In this document: piece after piece, positions 20,998 through 29,832 of the stretch
Layout: each line of letters begins with the position of its first letter
Numbering within the stretch: the first letter of the stretch is position 1
Origin: Bdellovibrio sp. ArHS
GTDB lineage: Bacteria > Bdellovibrionota > Bdellovibrionia > Bdellovibrionales > Bdellovibrionaceae
Direction: 5' to 3'
DNA length: 64,000 nt
Assembly: GCF_000786105.1 (NCBI RefSeq)
Contig: NZ_JTEV01000003.1
Coordinates: forward strand, 186,001 to 250,000
Notes under the pieces: model-generated
Databases searched by the model: none
Told to the model about the DNA's origin: nothing
Seen by the model: the letters and a program-made list of their open reading frames with translations, nothing else
Position numbers and translations under genes: made by a program

Positions 20998-22242
20998 TTA
21001 GAAGCGGTTGGCGTCCAGAACTTGCAGATCGACGAAAGGCTTTTTACCTTCGATCAAATCAGAAACCAACAGTCCCGTGCCCGTGCCACTTTGCAGCCCC
21101 AGCATCTGATGACCTAAAGCTAAGACCAAATTTGCAATCTTGTTGTGGTAGCCGATCAAAGGCACACCGTCCGGAGTGCAGGGGCGAAGACCTGCCCAAA
21201 GCTCTTGAACTTGCAGTTGTTCAGGTAAGTGCAAAAATTCGCGTGCGCCCTTTTTGATGTTATCCACCCGCTTGGGGGTGATTGAAAAATCTTGATCGAC
21301 CAGTTCTAAAGTTCCGGCAATTCTTAAAGAATTCTGACGGGGAGTGATGGCGATTTTCTTTTCTACCAACATCATCGGATATTGGGGTTGTTTTTCCAAA
21401 GGGGGGACGATCATGGCGTAGCCTTTGCCTCCCAAAACTGGCACTCGTAAGCGCATCATGCGCGCAAGATCCTTGGACCAGCTTCCCGTCGCCATGACGA
21501 CGTGTTGGGCTTTGATTTCACCTTGGGATGTCACCACTTTTTCGATTCTGTTGCCGGTAACGGGCAGATCCTGCAGTGTGCAGTTTTCAAGGATCTCACC
21601 ACCGTGAGTGCGAATTTCTTGCGCTAAGGCCTGCACCACTTGATAGGGTTCAGCCATGGCCTCTTTTTCGAAGTAAACTCCACCTAGAAGGGCGGGCTTT
21701 AATGCAGGCTCCATGCTGCAAATCTCGTCGGAATTCAGCACTCGTCCCGGGACACCTAAATCTTTCACATAGTTCAATTCCTCTATGGCAGCGGCAACAC
21801 CCGCCTGCGTTTTGGAAACCATCAACAGACCTTTTTGCTGAAAAAAGATTTCGGGATATTTCTGTCCCAGTTTTTCGTATTCGGTCAGACTTTTCTGCGA
21901 CAATACCACCAGGGCATCCACGGCACGGCGAGCCTGAGTTTCATTCATGGCTTTCATAAATTGGAAAAGCCACGAAGCTAAATCCAAGGACAAAGAAGGT
22001 TTGATGTACAGGGGGCTTGCGGGGTCCAACAACCACTTCATGGATTTCAAAAGCATGCCCGGCATCGGAAGTGGCATGGCAAAACACGGTGTCATCCACC
22101 CGGCGTTACCATAAGAACAGCCGCGACCCACGGTGCCCTTATCAATGACGGCGACTTTCGCTCCTCGACGAGCCAGCTCTGCGCCGATGGAAGTTCCTAT
22201 GATCCCTGCTCCGACTATCAAAACATCGTATTCTTTTTGCAT
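20998..22242 (-). CDS. DadA-like FAD-dependent D-amino-acid dehydrogenase
   Basis: 414 residues, the standard length of DadA. The FAD-binding N-terminus is DVLIVGAGIIGTSIGAELAR, and the family segment GRGCSYGNAGWMTPC follows. The C-terminal end has LWAGLRPCTPDGVPLIG, typical of the DAO family. It would deaminate D-amino acids at the membrane and feed electrons to quinone. D-amino acids from prey peptidoglycan are a plausible source (inference). It is a single gene, tail-to-tail with the exported hydrolase. Confidence 0.87.
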   Translation of the reverse strand: MQKEYDVLIVGAGIIGTSIGAELARRGAKVAVIDKGTVGRGCSYGNAGWMTPCFAMPLPMPGMLLKSMKWLLDPASPLYIKPSLSLDLASWLFQFMKAMNETQARRAVDALVVLSQKSLTEYEKLGQKYPEIFFQQKGLLMVSKTQAGVAAAIEELNYVKDLGVPGRVLNSDEICSMEPALKPALLGGVYFEKEAMAEPYQVVQALAQEIRTHGGEILENCTLQDLPVTGNRIEKVVTSQGEIKAQHVVMATGSWSKDLARMMRLRVPVLGGKGYAMIVPPLEKQPQYPMMLVEKKIAITPRQNSLRIAGTLELVDQDFSITPKRVDNIKKGAREFLHLPEQLQVQELWAGLRPCTPDGVPLIGYHNKIANLVLALGHQMLGLQSGTGTGLLVSDLIEGKKPFVDLQVLDANRF

Positions 22243-22323
22243 GGATCTTATTCAAAGAGTTTTCGGGGTTAAAAGCAAGACCGGCCTTTAAAAGTGAGGA
22301 CTGGGTCAGGACTGGCGCGCGGT

Positions 22324-23247
22324 CTAGGTCTGTGGTTTTGCGAGTTGCTCTTTAAAGAAATCAGAATGCTCAGACAGCTTTTGCATGTAGCCCTGAACAT
22401 CTTCCTTGGCTTCGTCCGGCAAACGATGAAAAGGCACGACGTGTTCGTCGGGAACGTAGCGGAAGGTGAAGTTGATCCGGCGGGTTTCAAAGTTGCTGAT
22501 CTCGTTTAACGGAAATAGGTGTCCCTCTTTTCGATCCACCCGCTGAACTCGATGAAAAAGATGTTTTTTGAATTTGTCGCCGCCGAAGATTTGCAGCGAG
22601 CGATCTTCCAGCCACTGTTGCACAATCACATTGGATTTTGCTTCGGTGCCTTTGCTCGAGACAAATTGAAACAGAGCTTTTTCTCCGAACGAGATGGACG
22701 CCACCGGGCCGGGTTCAAAGTCCTTATGCTCTCCGACGCGGGCACAGTCGACCCGTTTGCCGTCGTCGGTGATCTGATTTCCATAGTAATTAATGAGGCA
22801 GGTATTTAAGTGCCAACCACGCGGAATATCACGAGGCTCAAAACTTTCATGCACCAGTGCTTCGATTTTTTGCACCAGATATTCCAGAACAGGGGGATAA
22901 CCTTCGGCTTGCACGCAACGATTATAAATGCCTTTAGGCGGATGATAGTAGTTAAGGCAGGCGAACTGCCAGTTCCCCAACCAGTAGACGGGGCGTAAAA
23001 GAGGTCGCTGTTTCTGATTCTCTGGAGGCGGATTGTTTTTCGAGTAGCGCATCTCCCAAATTGGATACAGCGTCGCTAAATACTTCAGGATCTCTTCTTT
23101 TTCCCGAGGACTGATATAGCCGCTTTTGTAGACCAAACCACGGGCTGGACCCTTTTTTTCAGAGGAAGGTCGCGTTGCAGAAAAGCCGCCTCTTTGTGGA
23201 GGTCGCGAAGGTCCCTTGCCGAAAAATTTTCCTTTGGATTTTGTCAT
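22324..23247 (-). CDS. AlkB-like 2-oxoglutarate/Fe(II) dioxygenase
   Basis: 307 residues. The first ~50 residues are a basic, Gly/Lys/Pro-rich disordered tail. The catalytic core shows LINYYGNQI, the iron ligands in VGEHKDFEPG (HxD) and the distal His in HLFHRVQRV, and ends RRINFTFRYV, where the Arg pair binds 2-oxoglutarate. This is the AlkB pattern, so oxidative demethylation of nucleic acid or protein is likely. The basic tail could bind nucleic acid. No ada or other alkylation gene is next to it. Confidence 0.85.
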   Translation of the reverse strand: MTKSKGKFFGKGPSRPPQRGGFSATRPSSEKKGPARGLVYKSGYISPREKEEILKYLATLYPIWEMRYSKNNPPPENQKQRPLLRPVYWLGNWQFACLNYYHPPKGIYNRCVQAEGYPPVLEYLVQKIEALVHESFEPRDIPRGWHLNTCLINYYGNQITDDGKRVDCARVGEHKDFEPGPVASISFGEKALFQFVSSKGTEAKSNVIVQQWLEDRSLQIFGGDKFKKHLFHRVQRVDRKEGHLFPLNEISNFETRRINFTFRYVPDEHVVPFHRLPDEAKEDVQGYMQKLSEHSDFFKEQLAKPQT

Positions 23248-23351
23248 GGGAAGTCCATACCATAGCTACAGGGCTCTGGCCAACGGGCGAGTGATAAGAA
23301 GGTGACAGGGGGCCCGTCATCCGCTAAAACCATGGCCTGAAGGATGAAAAA

Positions 23352-24380
23352 ATGACAACACCTGTAAAGGCGGCCGTAGGCCCTCAAGAGAAAGAACTTC
23401 TGATCAATCAATTGCCTCGTTTAAAGGGTAAAAAAATCCTCATTATCGGCGATGTCTGTGTTGATGAGTACGTCATGGGGGAAGTTCGTCGGATCAGTCC
23501 CGAGGCTCCGGTTCCGGTTTTGGAAGTGGAACAAGAGGACGTTCGCTTGGGCATGGCGGCCAACGTTGCGCAAAACGTCTGCAGCCTGGGTGGTACCGCG
23601 ATGCTGGTTTCTGTTGTTGGCAACGACACCGGAGCCAACCTTCTGCGCGAGCTTTGCGCCAAGAGCGGTGTCAGTTCCGAGTTTTTAGTGACAGACACTT
23701 CTCGTCCGACCACGCGTAAAACCCGCGTGATGGCTAAACATCATCATCTGGTTCGCGTTGACTACGAAGTTCGTTCCAGCCTTTCTGCTGAAGTTGAAGC
23801 ACAAATGGTGCACATGGTGGAAAAAAATGTTGAAGACGCTGATTGTGTTGTCATTGAAGATTATAAAAAAGGCGTGATCTCGAGAAATGTCATCGAAAAG
23901 GTCGTCGCGATTTGCAAACAAAAGGGCAAACGCGTTCTAGTCGATCCACATAAAACCTCTTCAGGGCCGTTCTATCAGGGTGTCGATCTGATCAAGCCAA
24001 ACTTTGACGAAGCGGTGACTTTGGCGGGAATGGATTTCGATGACCTTCGTAACAACCCGAATAAAGTCGTTGATGTTGGTCAGGCATTGCAAAAAATCAC
24101 AGGAGCGAAAGAAGTGGTTTTGACTCGTGGTAAAGATGGTATGACGATCTTTTCCGGAGATCACATCACGGAAGTTCCGACTTATGCCCGCAAGGTGTTT
24201 GATGTGACGGGCGCGGGTGATACCGTGATTGCCGCTCTTTCTTTGGGGCTGGTTTCGGGTCTTTCTTTGGTTCATTCCTGCATGTTGGCTAACTTTGCTG
24301 CCGGTGTGGTTGTCGGAAAAGTTGGATGTGTACCTTGTGAAATTCCCGAGCTTAAAGAATACATCCAGGCGGCGCACTAG
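23352..24380 (+). CDS. rfaE1: D-glycero-beta-D-manno-heptose-7-phosphate kinase
   Basis: 342 residues, PfkB family. IIGDVCVDEYVMGEVRRISP and APVPVLEVE match the first domain of HldE/RfaE1, and the ATP/anion-hole motif DVTGAGDTVIAAL carries the catalytic Asp. It phosphorylates heptose-7-phosphate at C1 for ADP-heptose synthesis. The nucleotidyltransferase half of HldE is absent, so it must be encoded elsewhere. AAGGA sits seven bases before the ATG. It fits the GT9 gene near the window start. Confidence 0.9.
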   Translation: MTTPVKAAVGPQEKELLINQLPRLKGKKILIIGDVCVDEYVMGEVRRISPEAPVPVLEVEQEDVRLGMAANVAQNVCSLGGTAMLVSVVGNDTGANLLRELCAKSGVSSEFLVTDTSRPTTRKTRVMAKHHHLVRVDYEVRSSLSAEVEAQMVHMVEKNVEDADCVVIEDYKKGVISRNVIEKVVAICKQKGKRVLVDPHKTSSGPFYQGVDLIKPNFDEAVTLAGMDFDDLRNNPNKVVDVGQALQKITGAKEVVLTRGKDGMTIFSGDHITEVPTYARKVFDVTGAGDTVIAALSLGLVSGLSLVHSCMLANFAAGVVVGKVGCVPCEIPELKEYIQAAH

Positions 24381-24389
24381 GTTGCCGTT

Positions 24390-24767
24390 ATGGAAAGATC
24401 ATACAAGGTCAATTCTCAGCTTTTGCCACAGGGATTTCCGCGCGAATTCGATGCCCATATTTATTTTTCCGAGGCTTCTTTAACAGCGGCCGCGGAATTA
24501 AGACTGAAGGCGATGCAGGAATTTGCGGGACGTCAGGTCTTTGTTGGGCAACTGATTCCCGAACCTATTGGTCCGCACCCCTTACCCATGTTTGAAATCA
24601 ATTTTCCTTTGGCGTTATTTTCTGAAGTCGTCTTGTGGTTGATGAAGGCGCGCGGTGATCTGTCTGTCTTGGTGCATGAACTGACCGGCGATGATCTTTA
24701 TGATCATACTCAAGCGGCGTTATGGCTGGGTAAAGAAGTGCCGCTTTTATACGAACGTTTTAAATAA
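24390..24767 (+). CDS. DOPA 4,5-dioxygenase family protein
   Basis: 125 residues covering the whole small domain. Conserved elements are FDAHIYF at the start, PIGPHPLPMFEINF in the middle and VLVHELTGDDLYDHTQAALWLG near the end; the three His in these elements are the likely metal ligands. Family members open catechol rings, but many bacterial members have no known substrate. It starts nine bases after rfaE1 and overlaps the convergent GIY-YIG gene by eight bases. Confidence 0.85.
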   Translation: MERSYKVNSQLLPQGFPREFDAHIYFSEASLTAAAELRLKAMQEFAGRQVFVGQLIPEPIGPHPLPMFEINFPLALFSEVVLWLMKARGDLSVLVHELTGDDLYDHTQAALWLGKEVPLLYERFK

Positions 24768-26319
24768 AGTCTATTTTCTGATTTTGATCTTTCAGCTTAT
24801 TCAATTCGGTAAATAGCACTGTCATTCGGTCATAGGTATCAATCGAAAGATCTTTCCAGGACCCTTTCTGCTTTTGCAGTGAAGCTTCGGGTTGCAGCAC
24901 TTTTCCGTTTTGGATTTTTAATGTCATCTTATCATCAATCTGTATATGAACATTCAAAAGCCGTGTCAGACGTTTCGTACGGAGATAGGTCGCAGCCGAG
25001 CGAATGAAGTGCCGCTCATACTTGTCGGCCAGATCTTCGGGCGTCAGCTCGATCTCCAGAAGCTCTTCGGTATCATTATCTTCTTCCGCTTCTTCTGTTG
25101 TGTCTGTTGCTTCTGAGTCTGCGATTTCTTCCTCTTCCTGAAGCTGACGATACCAATTCAATCCCACGGCCAGAATGGATCGCACCGAACAGAAAGTCTG
25201 AGGCGTAAATCCGTGGCGTTGGCAGAAAACCTGGAAGCCTTCTGCCAAAAGGGCGGCATCCATCGGCTCGTAGAATATGTTTTCGTCGAAAGACTTGTCC
25301 TGCAAGGACGCACTTAGTTTTAAAATGGAATCCAAAGCCAAGGCGTTAGCAAAAGGTCCCAGAAAGTGTTCTTCGTCGGCTTCATTACGAAATGACGTAA
25401 AAGCTTTGTTGAAGAAACAAAGCTCTCGTCGTCCGGTTTTTAAACTGATGTTGTAAGGCGGGTCCAAACGCTTGATTTCGTCGGTCTCAAGCAATGCGGC
25501 CTCTAAAGGACTGCCTACGGGTGTGACTTGTAAATCCCACACTTGCGTGAGCATTTCCAATTTTCGAGTGTCGCGATTTTTCTGTCCCCGGAAGTAGCTG
25601 TTAACACGGTCGTGCAGGGAGGTTGCTTTACCGACGTACAGGACTTCCCCCCAGCGGCTTATCATACGATAGACGCCGGGCTGTTTGGGCAGACTCAGGC
25701 GCTTTTCTTTCGGCAGCGGGTATTCGTACTTCACTCGCGCGGTTTTGGGGGTGTCTTGAAGCCATTGTTCAAGGTCGGCCAAGGAGAGTATGCCTTTTTC
25801 AGCTAAAGCCGTCGTCAATCCTTGCCAAATGACCTGCGTGGCTTGCACATGATTGGCAGCGCGCTTTAGTTCACCCGAGGGGCAGCCAAAATATCCCGCA
25901 AGTCCTTTGATTCCTCTTGTCGGAAGATTGGGAAGCAGGCGCTTGGCAATTTCGTGTGTGCACAGAATAGAAAAAGGCATTTCTTCCTGTAGCTTTTCAT
26001 AGGCATCCACCAGGAAGGGACGTTCAAATTGCGCAAAATGAATGACCGCCACCGCTTCAGAGCCCAAGTGCTTCTGAACAAAACTTCTGAGATCGGCAAA
26101 TACCTGCGGTAAAGGGCGGGCTGCCTCTAGATCTTTTTGATAAATCCCCGTGATAAACTGAATGCGGCGGGGGACATCTTCAACTTGTTCAATCAATGCA
26201 CTTTCAATATGTTCACTGGCGAGCGAGGCCCAGGCGATTTCCAAAATATGCGCAGTGTCTGGTTTGGCACCTGTGGTTTGCAAATCCAAAAAAAGAACTG
26301 GCGTTTTGAGCAAACTCAT
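24760..26319 (-). CDS. Degenerate DnaQ-type exonuclease domain fused to a GIY-YIG (UvrC/Cho-like) nuclease
   Basis: 519 residues from the ATG at 26319, which overlaps the helicase stop (ATGA). Residues 5-175 have the DnaQ fold, but the catalytic carboxylates are altered: LDLQTTG has Gln14 where Glu is expected, HFAQFERPFL has Glu99 for Asp, and RAANHVQAT has His157 at the last Asp. Residues 212-300 are a GIY-YIG domain with PGVY, VLYVGKA, Arg238, the EAALLE Glu and Asn290 all kept. The last ~200 residues include an acidic stretch and match nothing I know. It probably nicks DNA, with the DnaQ domain as a binding module. Confidence 0.85.
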   Translation of the reverse strand: MSLLKTPVLFLDLQTTGAKPDTAHILEIAWASLASEHIESALIEQVEDVPRRIQFITGIYQKDLEAARPLPQVFADLRSFVQKHLGSEAVAVIHFAQFERPFLVDAYEKLQEEMPFSILCTHEIAKRLLPNLPTRGIKGLAGYFGCPSGELKRAANHVQATQVIWQGLTTALAEKGILSLADLEQWLQDTPKTARVKYEYPLPKEKRLSLPKQPGVYRMISRWGEVLYVGKATSLHDRVNSYFRGQKNRDTRKLEMLTQVWDLQVTPVGSPLEAALLETDEIKRLDPPYNISLKTGRRELCFFNKAFTSFRNEADEEHFLGPFANALALDSILKLSASLQDKSFDENIFYEPMDAALLAEGFQVFCQRHGFTPQTFCSVRSILAVGLNWYRQLQEEEEIADSEATDTTEEAEEDNDTEELLEIELTPEDLADKYERHFIRSAATYLRTKRLTRLLNVHIQIDDKMTLKIQNGKVLQPEASLQKQKGSWKDLSIDTYDRMTVLFTELNKLKDQNQKIDFI

Positions 26320-28682
26320 ACAGAGGTCCCCCAAAACTCTTTGATGTCGCTTAGAATCTGACGCGAAACGAGCTCTTGCGGAGATTCATTGAACCAGCCG
26401 TCAGGCATAGTCTCAGCATAGCTGGCCTGCAGGAAGCGGGAATCCAGCATGACAATAACACCACGATCTGTTTCCGAACGAATCACCCGTCCCGCTGACT
26501 GAATGGCTTTGGCCATGGCCGGATAGACGTAGGCGTAGTTGAACGCGTTTTCCTTGCCATAGCGAAGCTCATAGTAGGCGCGTATTTGCTCGCGCTCAAA
26601 ATCAAAGTTGGGAAGAGCCGGGCCGATCACAAAAGCCCCGATCAGCATATCTCCGGGAAAGTCCACGCCTTCGGAAAAGACACCACCTTGCACGCCCATA
26701 AGAAGTGTTGGTTTGTTCCCGGCTTTCAGCTCCTCAAGATACTCTTGAGTTTGCTTTTGTTTCATTTCGCGTTCCTGCACCAAAATCTGAAATTCCGGCA
26801 AAGAAAGTTTGGCTTCCACCATGCGCAGAAATTCGAAACTGGGGAAAAGAGCGATATAGTTGCCTTTTCGCAGTGCCGTGATCCTTTGAATGGTTTCGAC
26901 AATTTTTCCGGCACTGACATGACGATCAGAAAACTTCGTGGAGATCTGTGGGATAATCAGAAGTTTGCGATTATCTTTTTCAAATGGCGAAGAAAACTCA
27001 ACCTGTTTGGTGGTTTCTTCGGGGAACCCCATCAGCTCTTGATAGTAGGTGAAGGGTTTCAACGTCGCGGAAAAAGCCACGACGTTTTTAAATTCTTTGT
27101 ATGCGGAAGCCAAATGTTCCGAGGCATCACAACAGGTGATCTTAAGCATTTCGCTGAAAGTGCTTTTTTGATAGGTCTGAAAAAATTCATCCCCGCTTAA
27201 AGTCAAAGAGGCCACGAATTCGGACCACATATTCATCATGCGCAAAATCGGGTCCTGCGGCAGTATTTCAGTTTCTGATTCCAGATAAGACGTGGTCATT
27301 TCCCGAACATCCTGTTCAATTTCCAGGAAGGGATCTAAGTCGATAGTGACTTTTTTGGAAATGCCATCTTTGCCATAGGAAGAAATCAGCCGGCGCGCGC
27401 GCTGACACAAGGCCTGAGCCTGCATGTAAAAAGTGGGCGGCAGACGGGAAAAATCTTTTTCCAGCAAAGCCAGTTGTTGAGTTGAAATGCTCGGCGAAAA
27501 ATAGTCCTGGGCGCGCGAAGGAAGATTGTGAGCCTCGTCAATCACCAGATTCGCTTTTTCATTTTCTTCTAAAAGAGGCGCCGCCAGGCGTCCGATCAGG
27601 CTGCGGGGAGCAAAGACATAGTTGTAATCTCCGATGACCACGTCGGCGCGTTCAATGGCTTCCACCGACAACTCAAAAGGGCAAACTTGAAACTCTTCGC
27701 CCATGGTCTTTAATTTTTCACTGTCTAGACTGCGCAGTCGTGAAAGCTTATTGATCAGATCGTGTTCGGCCACCTTTTGATAGTAGTCTTTCGCGAATTC
27801 GCAGTACTGCGGATTGCACAAAGGCTCGGCTTTCAGGCACATCTTACTTTTGGCAGTGATAGTCAACGAGCGTATTTTGCATCCTTGCTCTTGCAGGCGT
27901 TCCACCGCTTCTTCAGCCACCTGGTGTTGCGAGTTCTTTGGCGTAACATAGACGACTCGCTGCCCGCGCGGTAAAGCTTCTTTCAGCGATGGATAAAGCA
28001 CACCGATAGTTTTACCTAGTCCGGTAGGGGCTTGCACTAAAAGTGGATTTTCATTTTTCAGATTTTCAGAAATTGTTTCGACAAGCTCTTTTTGCCCCTT
28101 GCGAGGCGAAGCAAATGGGAAGTTCATGTCTTCGCCAGCTTTTTGCCGTTTTTTAAAAAGTTTTTCTTTTTCTTTGGTTTCTTCCACCAGTTCAGCCAGA
28201 CGGATCTTTAACCAGGCTTCATAGCCGTCCAAATCCAATTCCACATTCAGGTCATAAGATTTGAAATTTCGTAGTGACACCAAATGCAACTTCAAGGTGG
28301 GGAATTGCCCGGTCTGTTGAAAGTGGAAATAGCCATAGGTTCTTAATTGCCAGACGTAGGGATGATTGGGCTCGCGTTCCAGCTTTGCCCGCAAATCATC
28401 AATATCAAAAGAGGACTTGATTTCTTCAATCAAACCTGTGGCTTCGACACAGCCATCGGCTCTTCCTGAAATAACAAATTCATAGGGATCTGCCGTAAAT
28501 GAATGGACGTATTTCTTTTCCGGCGTGTAGCCAGAGTTTTCGCGCACGCGTTGGCGCTGGATCATCACATGCACTTCCTGACCACTGGTGGGGATCGGTC
28601 CATAGCCTGAATGCGACTCGATGCTACCAACACGAGGCGCAGGCACGGCAAATTGTTTTAGGTCCAACGCTATTTTTCTCAT
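26316..28682 (-). CDS. PD-(D/E)XK nuclease fused to an XPD/DinG-family iron-sulfur helicase
   Basis: 788 residues. Residues 60-150 look like a RecB/Cas4-type nuclease: GRADG (Asp76), EEIK (Glu87, Lys89) and WQLRTYGY (Gln112, Tyr116). The superfamily 2 helicase follows: Walker A QAPTGLGKT at 218-225, DEAH at 382-385, and four cysteines (282, 289, 294, 334) placed as in the XPD 4Fe-4S domain. Late motifs include QSAGRVIRSETDRG. It should unwind 5'-3' and cut DNA ends. It starts one base after the radical SAM stop and overlaps the next gene by four bases, so the three proteins are made together. Confidence 0.9.
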   Translation of the reverse strand: MRKIALDLKQFAVPAPRVGSIESHSGYGPIPTSGQEVHVMIQRQRVRENSGYTPEKKYVHSFTADPYEFVISGRADGCVEATGLIEEIKSSFDIDDLRAKLEREPNHPYVWQLRTYGYFHFQQTGQFPTLKLHLVSLRNFKSYDLNVELDLDGYEAWLKIRLAELVEETKEKEKLFKKRQKAGEDMNFPFASPRKGQKELVETISENLKNENPLLVQAPTGLGKTIGVLYPSLKEALPRGQRVVYVTPKNSQHQVAEEAVERLQEQGCKIRSLTITAKSKMCLKAEPLCNPQYCEFAKDYYQKVAEHDLINKLSRLRSLDSEKLKTMGEEFQVCPFELSVEAIERADVVIGDYNYVFAPRSLIGRLAAPLLEENEKANLVIDEAHNLPSRAQDYFSPSISTQQLALLEKDFSRLPPTFYMQAQALCQRARRLISSYGKDGISKKVTIDLDPFLEIEQDVREMTTSYLESETEILPQDPILRMMNMWSEFVASLTLSGDEFFQTYQKSTFSEMLKITCCDASEHLASAYKEFKNVVAFSATLKPFTYYQELMGFPEETTKQVEFSSPFEKDNRKLLIIPQISTKFSDRHVSAGKIVETIQRITALRKGNYIALFPSFEFLRMVEAKLSLPEFQILVQEREMKQKQTQEYLEELKAGNKPTLLMGVQGGVFSEGVDFPGDMLIGAFVIGPALPNFDFEREQIRAYYELRYGKENAFNYAYVYPAMAKAIQSAGRVIRSETDRGVIVMLDSRFLQASYAETMPDGWFNESPQELVSRQILSDIKEFWGTSV

Positions 28683-28683
28683 C

Positions 28684-29760
28684 TTAATCTATATCAAATT
28701 TTAGTTGATCCCCGCGGCGCTGAAAGTGCTCAGTCGAGAGCTCAAACTTTTTCACATTTAAGTCATATTTGCGAGTATAAAGCTTGAACATTTGCGCCAT
28801 TTGTTCGGCGCGAGCTCCCTGTCCGCGCATACGCGAGCCAAAGTTAGGATCATTGAGTTTGCCGCCACGTATATCACGCACCGAGTTCAAGATTTTTTCC
28901 TTTTTCAAGGGGCGATGGACGTCCAGCCATTCTTCAAAAAGAGGACTGACGGACGACGGCAAACGCAAAGGTGTGTAGCCGGCATACTGGGCTCCCGCGT
29001 CCCGGGCTGCTTTTAAAATGGCCGGCATTTCGTGGTCATTCAATCCCGGAATGCAAGGAGCGACATTCACGCCCACAGGCACACCCGCGTGAGCCAGAGT
29101 TTCAAGAGCTTTCAGGCGGGCAGCGGGACGGGAGGTGCGCGGCTCCAAAACCTGCACAAGTTCATCATCTAAAGAAGTGATGGAAATAAAAACTAAAACT
29201 CCATTATAAGCCGCCATTGGCGCCAGAAGGTCTACGTCGCGAGTGACTAAAGCATTTTTGGTGATCAAGGAAACAGGATTTTTAAACTCTAATAGAACTT
29301 CCAGGCATCCACGCGTTAGTTGCATCTTTCTTTCTAAGGGCTGGTAGCAATCGGTGATGCCACTCATAGCAATCACTGCGGGTTGCCACGAGGGCTTCAG
29401 TAAAGCGGTTCGCAAAAGTTGCGGGGCTTCTTCTTTCACAAAAATTTTAGATTCAAAATCCAATCCCGGCGATAAACCTAAGTACTCGTGAGTGGGGCGC
29501 GCGTAGCAATACGCGCAGCCGTGTTCACAGCCGCGATAAGGATTGATTGAAAAAGTAAAGCCGATGTCTGGGCTTTTATTTTCCGTGATAATCGTGCGCG
29601 AAGAATCTTTCAGAACTTCCGTTTTAAGAAGAGCTTTTTCGTCCTCAAGATAATTGTCGAAATCTTCTGTAGTAGCTTCATATTTCAAAGAGTCGTAACG
29701 ATTGGTGACATTGCTACTGGCGCCGCGACCACGGATGTTTTTGCGAAATTCCCGGGTCAT
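28684..29760 (-). CDS. Radical SAM protein, PA0069/Rv2578c family (SplB-related)
   Basis: 358 residues. The radical SAM cluster motif is CEHGCAYCYARP (C-x3-C-x2-C) at about residue 80, within FSINPYRGCEHGCAYCYARP. The C-terminal part is the SplB-related TIM barrel. The best-known relative, spore photoproduct lyase, repairs DNA, but the function of this family is not established. Being first in a coupled unit with a nuclease-helicase and a GIY-YIG protein favours a role in nucleic acid processing (inference). Confidence 0.88.
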   Translation of the reverse strand: MTREFRKNIRGRGASSNVTNRYDSLKYEATTEDFDNYLEDEKALLKTEVLKDSSRTIITENKSPDIGFTFSINPYRGCEHGCAYCYARPTHEYLGLSPGLDFESKIFVKEEAPQLLRTALLKPSWQPAVIAMSGITDCYQPLERKMQLTRGCLEVLLEFKNPVSLITKNALVTRDVDLLAPMAAYNGVLVFISITSLDDELVQVLEPRTSRPAARLKALETLAHAGVPVGVNVAPCIPGLNDHEMPAILKAARDAGAQYAGYTPLRLPSSVSPLFEEWLDVHRPLKKEKILNSVRDIRGGKLNDPNFGSRMRGQGARAEQMAQMFKLYTRKYDLNVKKFELSTEHFQRRGDQLKFDID

Positions 29761-29832
29761 AGAGCGCTAGTATCGCATGGTTTCCGCGCTCTTCCTAGAT
29801 CGCAAACTTGTTTAGTGAATATGAATGAATTT

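Noticed and set aside
26586-27200. A 204-codon plus-strand frame inside the helicase gene
   Set aside because: Shadow of the helicase; no motif, no plausible start site, and the helicase motifs on the other strand are intact.
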